From the NCBI RefSeq assembly GCF_000002235.5, contig NW_022145607.1, positions 1,572,001-1,636,000 on the forward strand: a DNA stretch of 64,000 nt, read 5' to 3'. This DNA comes from Strongylocentrotus purpuratus. Its lineage: Eukaryota; Echinodermata; Echinoidea; Camarodonta; Strongylocentrotidae. Positions 12,301 to 24,010 of the stretch are shown in pieces (within the stretch, counting starts at the first letter, position 1; each line of letters begins with the position of its first letter). The notes under the pieces were generated by a model. That model had not been told where the DNA came from. It searched no databases and saw nothing but the letters and a program-made list of their open reading frames with translations. The position numbers and the translations under genes are program-made.

Positions 12301-15300
12301 GATTTTTTCTAAATAATTAGCAATTTTCTAGGTGTAAACTGTTTTTTGACTCACACTGTATATAGGAACACCGTTAAGAGTAAGCAGGTATGAAAACATT
12401 TTATCGTTTCAGGAAGTGGATGCGAAAAGTGAATTTCTGTCATAATACTAATTCAGAGGGAAGATTATAAGATCAATAGTGAACAATATAAACCATATTT
12501 TAAATTTCATATGACTATTCGGGGTGCTATGGAATTGCTGATAGAGAGACAACCATTTCAACTGCGAATGCTGATGAGACTAAATATTTAAATTTAAAAA
12601 CCTAAACAAATGAAAAATCAAATCTCTTTGTCCCCGTTCGAATTATATCTGAAACTTTTGGAAACTTGCAAAGTTTTCCATGTACATTTTATTTCACAAT
12701 TTTCTGTTATGTACAAATATTTTTTCAATATGTTTTACTAAATCAAATTTCAGAATAACGTATAGCTTTTGTAAAATAATGAGGATGGCAACTGAAGCAA
12801 GATGTAATGTTTAAAATTATTTTTAAGTAGTGTTATGTCAGCAATAATTGTTTATCCAATATAATGTAACTATTATAACAGATTAAGACATCCGGTATAT
12901 GGATCGCTCCCCCCCCCCCCCCCACCACCCCTCATCATGCCGACGTTTAAATGTAGTAGGGTCAGTCAAATTACCGGATCATATGACCGGGGGATGAAAT
13001 CCCCTCTTCTCTTACACAGGCACGTAGCCAAAGTTTGATGTTTCGGGGGCACATACATGTAATCGATCGAGGTCAAAAAAGGGGTCTACAAAATTTCAAC
13101 CGATCCTGGAAATTTTAGGAGGGGCATGTGCCCCCCCCCCCCCTAGTGGCTTCGCGGCTGCTCTTACAACCATGGATCCACCATATAATGTTGTCGATAA
13201 CATAATAAGGGTGTTCTGGTTCTTCCCCGATTAAAAGCACACGTTTTCCATGTAGAGTAGTGTAGTTGAGGACTGGTTTGTGACCGTTATGCCTTCTTGT
13301 TTTATTAAACCCCTCGTCGACGAAGTCGAAGGCGATATACATGTAGTAAAGCTGCCGCACGTCCTTCCTTCTGTCCTTCCGTACAAAATCTGGTTTCATT
13401 TTGATAACTTTAGTAATGTTTAAGGGATTTTAATGAAATTTGATATGAAGGCACATCGTATTCAAATATAGCCTAAGTTTGATTTCTGAGTATGTAGGTC
13501 AAAGGACATAGCTCGTTAAATATGAGAAAATGCCTAGGTAAATATGCGAAATTAAAAAAAAAATCCTATAACGTAAGTAATGTTATTGAGTACATGCGTC
13601 AAAGCTCAAAGGTCACAGCCCATTAAATATGCAAAAAATGCTCAATTGAGGAAATTGTACCCAGCGAGGGGATGCTACTCTTTGCGTTGACTTCTTCTCT
13701 TTTGTTCTGTAAGACTTTAGATCGTGAGCCAAGTCCTTCATTCATATTTACCCACTACTCCCTCAGTCAACAGGTCAACATGATCTAGGAAATATTATCA
13801 TTTTCTTTATCCGCAATGCCTACAGTCACGATTGGATCAATCAAAAACAAACTAATCACCTCTGTCATTATCTATCAGTTATGAAAAAACACCATTGAAT
13901 CGGTCTCAAAAGAAGCCATGAACTATTGAAATTTGTTTTAATTTCAGGTGTCAAGACATGTACATCTTAAGCAAAAATAAATGTTATTGTGTTAAGAGTT
14001 TTTCATTGTGGCAGCGATATTAATACAATTTAAAAACAATGATTCTTGAGTATAGTTAACTGGTTATTATTAGTATTCATTCAACATAATGTTGCTATCA
14101 TAACAGATTGAGACTCTTTACATCAACTCTGATGATCTCATTAAACAACCATCTGCATCACGTGATCTCGCTCAGTTCATCTGTAAGATGACTCATCTGA
14201 AGGACCTGACACTCGACGGTCAGTATCACGATGACTTCTACTCAACATCGTCATCGATGGCATCATCTGTAAAGGTATTGATTTGATCGTATTTTTCAGG
14301 GCTCTCAACAAATCACTTCATGTTTTGGATATACTAGAGTTGTACTCTTTCCTTTATAGTCAAATGCAAGTGTACAATTTTACTCTCCCTATTTGTTACA
14401 CCGTTAAGAGCAGGTCCGAAAAGTTGATCGTTTCAGGAAGTGGATGCGAAAAGTGAATTTCTGTCGTAATACAAAATCAGAGGGAAGATTTTAAGATCAA
14501 TAGTGAATATATAAACCATATTTTAAATTTCATATGACTATTCGGGGTGCTATGGAATTGCTGATAGAGAGACAGCCATTTCAACTGCGAATGCTGATGA
14601 GACTAAATATTTAAATTCAAAAACCTAAACAAATGAAAAATCAAATCTCTTTGTCCCCGTTTGAATTATATCTGAAACCCTTTGGAAACTGCAAAGTTTT
14701 CTATCTACATTTTATTTCACACTTTTCTGTTATGTACAAAAAAAAAATTTCAACATTTTTTACTAAATCTAATTTCTGATTAACCTAAATCTTTTGTAAA
14801 ATAATGAGGATGGCAACTCAAGAATGATGTAATGTTTACAATTATTTTTAAGTAGTGTTATGTCAGCAATTATAACAGATTAAGACTTGACATCCAATGT
14901 GTGGATCGTCCACCCCCCCCCCCCCTCCTCCGCTACCCCTCATTCATTCCGACGTTTACATGTAGTAGGATCAGTAAAATTACCGGATCATAATAATCAT
15001 GACCGCGAGATGAAAAATCCTCTCTTCTCTTACAATCATTGATCCATCACTATGATGTAGTCGATAACATTATCAGCATGTCCTGATTTCCCCCCGATTA
15101 AAAGCACACATTTTCTATGTAGAGTAGTGCAGTTGAGCAATAGTTTGTGACCGTTATGCCTTCTTGTTTTATTAAACCCCTCGTCGACGAAGTCGGAGGC
15201 GATATACATGTAGTAAAGCTGCCGCACGTCCTTCCTTCTGTCCTTCCGTAAAAAAAATATGGTTTCCATTTGATAATTTTAATAATAATTAGCGGATTTT

Positions 15301-18300
15301 AATGAAATTTGATATGAAGGCACATGGTATCAAAATACAGCCTATGTTTAATTTCGGAGTATGTAGGTCAAAGGACAAAGGTCATAGCTCATTAAATATG
15401 CGAAATTGTCTACTTAGATATACGCGAATTTTTTTTTTTTTTATCCAATAACGTAAGTAATGTTGTTGAGTAAACACGTTAAAGCTCAAAGGTCACAGAC
15501 CATTAAATATGCAAAAATTGCTCAATTAAGGAAATTGTACCCGGCGAGGGGATGCTACGCTTTGCGTTGACTTCTTCTCTTTTGTTCCGTTAGAATTTAG
15601 ATCAGGAGCTAAGTCCTTCATTCATATTTACCCACTACTCCCTCAGTCAACAGATCAACATGATCTAGAAAATATTATAATTTACTTTATCCGCAATGCC
15701 TACAGTCTCGATGGGATTAATCAAAAACAAACTAATCATCTCTGTCATTATCTATCAGTTACATGTAGGAATAAACACCATTGAATCGGTCTCAAAAGAA
15801 GCCATGAACTATTGAAAGTGGTACTAATTTAAGGTGTCAAAATTTGTCTATCATACACAAAATAAATGATATTGTGTTAGGAGTTTATCTAACACAATGT
15901 TACTATACGGCAACGATGTTAATATAATTTTTAATGAATTGTTGATTCTGGAATATAGAGCTATTTGGTTGTTATTAGTATTCATTCAACATAATGTTGC
16001 TATCATAACAGATTGAGACTCTTTGGATTTACTCTAAAGATCTCAATAAACGTCCCTCTTCATCGCGTGATCTGGCTCAGTTCATCTGTAAGATGACTCA
16101 TCTGAAGGACCTGACACTCGGCGCTCAGTATCACGATGACTTCTACTCAACATCGTTATCGATGGCATCATCTGTAAAGGTATTGATTTGATCGTATATT
16201 TCAGGGCTCTCAACAAATCACTTCATGTTTTGGATATACTAGAGTTGTACTCTTTCCTTTATAGTCAAAAGCAAGTGTACAATTTTACTCTCCCTATTTG
16301 TTACACCGTTAAGAGCAGGTCCGAAAAGTTGATCATTTCAGGAAGTGGATGCGAAAAGTGAATTTCTGTCGTAATACAAAATCAGAGGGAAGATTTTAAG
16401 ATCAATAGTGAATATATAAACCATATTTTAAAATTCATATGACTATTCGGGGTGCTATGGAATTGCTGATGGCGAGACAACTATTTCAACTGCGAATGCT
16501 AATGAGACTAAATATTTAAATTCAAAAACCTAAACAAATGAAAAATCGAATCTCTTTGTCCCTGTTTGAATTATATCTGAAACCCTTTGGAAACTGCAAA
16601 GTTTTCAATCTACATTTTATTTCACACTTTTCTGTTATGTACAATTATTTTTTTCAACATTTTTTTACTAAATCTAATTTCTGATTAACGTATAGCTTTT
16701 GTAAAATAATGAGGATGGCAACTCAAGAATGATGTAATGTTTACAATTATTTTTAAGTAGTGTTATGTCAGCAATTTTTATTCAATACAATGTAACTATT
16801 ATAACAGATTAAGACTTGACATCCAGTATGTGGATCGTTCACCCCCCCCCCCCCCCCTCCTCCTCCGCCACCCCTCATTCATTCCGACGTTTACATGTAG
16901 TAGGATCAGTAAAATTACCGGATCATAATAATCATGACCGCGAGATGAAAAATCCCCTCTTCTCTTACAATCATTGATCCATCACTATGATGTAGTCGAT
17001 AACATTATCAGCATGTCCTGATTTTCCCCCGATTAAAAGCACACGTTTTCCATGTAGAGTAGTGTAGTTGAGGACTGGTTTGTGACCGTTATGCCTTCTT
17101 GTTTTATTAAACCCCTCGTCGACGAAGTCGGAGGCGATATACATGTAGTAAAGCTGCCGCACGTCCTTTCTTCTGTCCTTCCGTAAAAAAATCTGGTTTC
17201 CGTTTGATAATTTTAATAATAATTAGCGGATTTTAATGAAATTTGATATGAAGGCACATGGTATCAAAATACAGCCTATGTTTAATTTCGGAGTATGTAG
17301 GTCAAAGGACAAAGGTCATAGCTCATTAAATATGCGAAAATGCCTACTTAGATATACGCGAAAATGTTTTTTTTTAATCCAATAACGTAAGTAATGTTGT
17401 TGAGTAAACACGTCAAAGCTCAAAGGTCACAGACCATTAAATATGCAAAAATTGCTCAATTAAGGAAATTGTACCCGGCGAGGGGATGCTATGCTTTGCG
17501 TTGACTTCTTCTCTTTTGTTCCGTTAGAATTTAGATCAGGAGCCAAGTCCTTCATTCATATTTACCCACTACTCCCTCAGTCAACAGATCAACATGATCT
17601 AGAAAATATTATTATTTACTTTATCCGCAATGCCTACAGTCTCGATGGGATTAATCAAAAACAAACTAATCATCTCTGTCATTATCTATCAGTTACATGT
17701 ATGAATAAACACCATTGAATCGGTCTCAAAAGGAGCCAAGAACTATTGAAAGTGGTACTAATTTCAGATGTCAAGATTTGTCTTTCATACACAAAATAAA
17801 TCATATTGTGTTAGGAGTTTATCTAACACAATGTTACTATACGGCAACGATGTTAATATAATTTTTAATGAATTGTTGATTCTGGAATATAGAGATATTT
17901 GGTTGTTATTAGTATTCATTCAACATAATGTTGCTAACTTGCTATCATAACAGATTGAGACTCTTTGGATCTACTCTGCTGATCTATGGAAACGTCCCTC
18001 TTCATCACGTGATCTTGCTCAGTTCATCTGTAAGATGACTCATCTGAAGGACCTGATACTCGGCGGTCAGTATCACGATGACTTCTACTCAACATCGTCA
18101 TCGATGGCATTATCCGCAAAGGTATTGATTTGATCATATTTTGTTGGACTCTTAGCAAATCAGTACATGTTTTGCTTATACTGTTGGTGCACTCTTTCCT
18201 TTATAGTCAAACGCAAGTGTACAATTTTCTCTCCCTATTGGAACACCGTTAAGAAGAATCAGGTAGGAAAAGTTGATCGCTTCAGTAAGTGGGTTTAAAA

Positions 18301-21300
18301 GTGAACCTTCTGTCATAATACAAAAACAGAGTGAAGATTATATGATTGATAGTGAATAATATTTACCATTCTTTAAATTTCATATGACGATTCAAAGTGC
18401 TACGGAATTACTGATGGAAAGACAGCTTTTTCAATTGTGAATACTGATGAGACTAAATAGTTTAATTTAAAAACCTACAAAATGAAAAATCGAATCTCTT
18501 CGTTCCCGTTTTGTATTATTTCTGTAATCCTTTGGAAACTGCAAAGTGTTCCATATACATTTTATTTTATTTTATTATGTAAAATTCATTTTTAAAAGTG
18601 CTATTTAAATCAAATGTCAGAATAACGTAGAGCTTGTTCAAATGAATGAGGAAGGCTACTGTAACATGATGCAATGTATATCGGTCGCAAAGGAATTCAG
18701 GAACTATTGCAATCAGTAATCATTTCAGATGTCAAGATTTAAACATCATTAAACACAATAAATGCCATTGTGTTAAGACTTTTTTTTTTAATGTGGCAAC
18801 GATATTAATATATATCAAACATACTGTTGATTTTTTAATATAGTTTTATTTGGTTTTTATTAACATTCATTCAACAAAATGTTGCTATCAAAACAGATTG
18901 AGACTCTTGAGCTCAACTATTTGAGTCTCAATGAACGTCCCTCTGCATCACGTGATCTCGCTCAGTTCGTCTGTAAGATGACTCATCTGGAGAAGCTGTC
19001 ACTCGGCAGTCAGTTTCACGATGACTTCTACTCAACATCGTCATCGATGGCATCATCTGCAAAGGTATTGATTTGATCACATTTTTGGGGACTCTTAGCA
19101 AATCAATACATGTTTTGTTTTACTAGAGGTGCACTCTTTCCTATATCGTCAAACGAAATTGTACGATTTTACTGTTCAAAGTATACACCGTTAAGAGGAA
19201 GCAGGTAGGAAAAGCTGAAAGTTTCGGGAAGTTGATGCGAAAAGTAAACTTTCTGTCAAATACAAAAACAGACAAACGTAATATTAAAGATTGATAGTAA
19301 AAACAATATTTTTCACAGCTATACTTCATCCAAATATATTAAAAAATGGCAATGGGCGGCTTCTATGATGAACAAGAATTGATCACTTTAATTAGTTCTT
19401 TCAAAACTATGTCTAGGAGGGGCTGTTGAAATGTCAACATTACGCATAACATTGTATCAATGCAGCCAGGTTAAACTGGTGATAATCCATATAAAAATAT
19501 ACACCAAGAGCCTGTAATAAGTTTGCACGACAGATTGAGACCCTTTTCATTGGAGAAGTGTTTCTCAGAGGATAATTGATAATAATTAAAATATTAATAA
19601 TAATAATAATAGTAATAATAATAATAATCGAATTCAAACAGCTCCTTTTCCAGGGTTTACAAGGCACTGTGTGTCAGCAATGATATCCTCTGGCCCCACG
19701 TGATCACTCCACGGGGTGAATAATGGTGGATCGAGAATAGGGACAAACGCCCCCCCCTCCCCCCCCCCCCTCCTTCGGAAAAACACTATCTGGCATAATT
19801 ATACAAAATAAGAATGGGTCCTTAATTATGCAATTTACCCCCCCCCCCCCCCCCCCCCCACCCACAACGGCACTTAAATGTCATAAACCTTTGCTTTTTC
19901 TCTTCTTACTATGTATCGAATATTTAGAAAAGATAAATACAAAACTCCATAGCGCTTACAAAGAAATAAACTCAAAGTAAATAGACCTATGAAATTACGA
20001 AGGAAAGACGTAATTTTGGTTGCTGGTCAGATAATTGAAGCCCCTCTGAATTGTTGGGCCCCAACAATTTGATGGAAAGATTTCACTTAAATTGTATCAT
20101 AATGTAAAAGAGGATGTCATAAATATTGATAAAAGAATACAACAGCACAACAGAAAACCCCAATTATGTTATTATTTTATCATTTTTATCTTCAAATACA
20201 TTTTTCTTTTTTTTTGTTGGGGGGGGGGGGATCTTTGCAGAAGTCCTTTTTCACATTATGATATGATTTAAGTGAAATTTTGCCATCACATTTTTGTCGA
20301 ATTTGTGGCTCCCAACACTTTCAATTCAATTTAAATCATTTATTTCCATATTCCAACCTCAATTCAAACAATGTGTAAAAAAAAAAAAGAGTCAATGGGA
20401 AATTAAAAACATTGTAAAACTACGACATTTCAATCAAACGATTAAGAAGGAAAAAAACAGAACAAGTATAATACATAATTCATTATGAAGAGAGGCTTTA
20501 AAGAATACGAGGGCATCTGAGAAATGTAAGAGGATGTCATAAATATTGATAAAAGAATACAACAGCACAACAGAAAACCCCAATTATGTTATTATTTTAT
20601 CATTTTTATCTTCAAATACATTTTTCTTTTTTTTTGTTGGGGGGGGGGGGATCTTTGCAGAAGTCCTTTTTCACATTATGATATGATTTAAGTGAAATTT
20701 TGCCATCACATTTTTGTCGAATTTGTGGCTCCCAACACTTTCAATTCAATTTAAATCATTTATTTCCATATTCCAACCTCAATTCAAACAATGTGTAAAA
20801 AAAAAAAAGAGTCAATGGGAAATTAAAAACATTGTAAAACTACGACATTTCAATCAAACGATTAAGAAGGAAAAAAACAGAACAAGTATAATACATAATT
20901 CATTATGAAGAGAGGCTTTAAAGAATACGAGGGCATCTGAGAAATGTAATGACCCCCTCCCCCTTTTGTTGATTGTCACCATCTGATTTGCCACTGCATT
21001 ACCAAGCCCTACAAATAATCATCTTTATTTGTTAGCTTTATCTGTTTATTGATATTCATTACAATTTTCAATCGTTTAGTCATTTACGGATGTTAACGTA
21101 GTGGAACATTCAACTAAAGCGAAATGTTTTCCAAAGGGATTCTAATAAAAAAAAAAAACCATAACAAAAAACAAATGTGACACTTGAAAAAGGAAAGGAA
21201 TAACATGTATCTATATCATTGTTGAAAGAAAGGGCAGTACAAATTGCGTTAATATATATAACTATATCTCAGGTGTTATAATGCATTTGGGTGTTTAAAT

Positions 21301-23862
21301 GAATTGTTATTTCATACAAATCATGTAAAACATGCATCATCATTTCGACATGACCATAATGGCAAGGAGCAAAAAAAAAGGTTTTATACCCATACAATGT
21401 CTTGTTTCGCCTATATTTTTCTTCAATGGGGGACACGGTTACTTCGCCCGCCTTTCTCACGATATGCCTATGCATTATAACACCTACAAATAAGAATCTG
21501 TTGGGACGAAACATTACTTCAAACGCTCAATTATATGGTGGTATATTTGTACTTGTAGACATGTTTCATATTAAATATCTGTTAATCCTGCAGTAAAATT
21601 TGACATTGGACATTCTTAAACGGCCCACTGTGCATCACACTTCAAGTAATGTGATTAATTAACGCTATATACAGCGATAAAGGTTTAAATGTTCTAATCG
21701 CGATATACATTTTTAATTTTTAATTTAAAAAAAAATCCTTTTCAATATTACTATTTCAAATTCTGATACATGTGTTCTAGTTACATTTTATTTGATTATT
21801 GTATATACGATGTACGGAATACTTGCATTTGACTGATTTGAAATTATTTAGTTAATGTTTATCCTAACGTATGGCTGAATTAGGCTGGTTTCCGTTTCAT
21901 TGAATCTATAAACTGTACTTGCCTTTAACATACTTCTATTAGGAAATAATGAATGATATACATGTACAATTGTATTGCATGAAAGCCAAACAGATTTGTT
22001 TTGAAGACTTTGATTATCATGCTTATACTTGTACTTGCCTTTGCAAAAGATTTCTCGCATTTGCTCGGCCTATGTCTTTTACAAATCCTTGTTTATATTC
22101 TACAATACCCATGAGGCTAGCATAATCCATTTTCACAATTTGTGTTGCTTTTTTCATGAAACATTATATATTTACCAACAATCGAACCTACTACATTTGC
22201 TAGTGCACTTTGATTGCCTTTTTTGTATGTACATGATCACGACCAGAGTTGTACCACGAGCCCCAACCTGACTGAGCTGACAGTGGATACTAGCACACTA
22301 GAAGTATGGCAGGATTGTGGTTCGATGTTTGATAGTGTGAAAAGGGTCACTATAGAGGCAGAAAGAACGATCAACTGTGACGTCATCCAGAGGATCCATC
22401 TACCAGGAGCAACAGAACTCACCATTCAAACACATGAGTATGGTCGTCGACCGGCTGGTTTCCACGAGGAGCCCACTTCAATACCCAATGCCCTTCTGAA
22501 TATCTCCCCTCAGCTTGTCAAGGTGACATTCAGGGATCTTGGCATTGGCAACAGTAAGATGGAACTGATTTTACAAGCTTTCAGTTCACCACACAACCTC
22601 AAACATCTGAAGATTATCAGGTGAGACAATATCATTTGTTAAAAGAGTACTTTGATATGTTTCATTTCTTTTACCCCCCCCCCCCCCCTTCTCTCTCTCT
22701 CTCTCTCTCCCGTTCTCTCTCTCCCTCTCTCTTTCTCTCCCTCTTTCTCTCTCTCGTTCTCTCTCCAATCCCTTTTCCTATCCATAATACACTCAGTCCC
22801 CCCCCCCCCCCCGAAAAAAGTGTACACTGTTTATATTAAGAATTTTCATATTAAATGATTAAATAGTACTTATCTTTCATATCTCAAAATAAACATAAAT
22901 TCCTTTTTCAGATGATTTGCAATTGGTTTCATACCATTCGCCCATGAGTGAGAATAGTCGTTTAACAATAGTCTATCACGAGAGAAATCGTAAATTGGGG
23001 CATTTGGTCTTTTAAATTGTTGATGAGCATTTCCATCTTGTAGAATCAAATTAAAACAATACGAAAAACCACGAGGAGCACGAAAGGAGAAATGCTGTAT
23101 TGCGTCTATTTTGATACTGGTAGATTCATACGATGCGGGTCAGATGAGGCCGTGGATGATGTCATAATTGCTTGCAATAAAGATCAGGTCATGGAGGTGA
23201 AGGTGGAGCATGGAAAACCGCGTCGGTAAGTCCTTCAAACTCTTACTTCCAGGCTTGCAATGCTCTTTAAGGTTCTACATGTCCCATTTGTAGGTCAAAC
23301 AAATGAAAAGGTTGAATTTCAACAGCATTTAAAAAAAATACTTATTAAAGACTTCCCTCAAAAAAAAAAGGTTTGAAAATGGCTTTTGGTGGTAAAATAA
23401 CGACTATAGTCTCACATCAATTGGTGCAAAATGTATCAAAGAGTTGACAAATGGCGTGCATGTAAATTAATATTCCTTTGGAAATGTGTAATCATGAATG
23501 TCCAAGGGTGCCTATTGCATAACAGGCTTAGGTTACTGGATTAGCGAAGTGATAAACTAAAGTTATTTATACTATTTTTTATATTACATGTTGGCTTATT
23601 TCTTTACATTATTCGCGCATGTTTGTATCAACACGTTTTCTACGTATTCATTAACTGATTAACAGATTGTGCCCGTTTTCATGTTGTAAAAGAAAATAAG
23701 TTCAATTTAATTCAAATTAAATTAGTAAAGATGGTTCTGTTTGACGTAAAGCTGTGTGATATACAATCTCTCTTCTTTGCCCTCCGTTTACTGCTCTATG
23801 TGATTATGTTGTAATGTTGCGCTGTTTGTATGTTGATGCACACTGTTACACTTCTCTCTGTT

Positions 23863-23911
<49 letters not shown>

Positions 23912-23967
23912 CCTCTCTCTCTCTCTCTCCCCCCCCCTCTCTCTTTCTCTCCCCCCTCTCTCTCTCT

Positions 23968-24010
<43 letters not shown>

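Noticed and set aside
20294..20908. Two identical 64-codon frames suggesting a duplicated small gene
   Set aside because: They exist only because a 420-bp non-coding block is duplicated perfectly; no start context or domain supports them.
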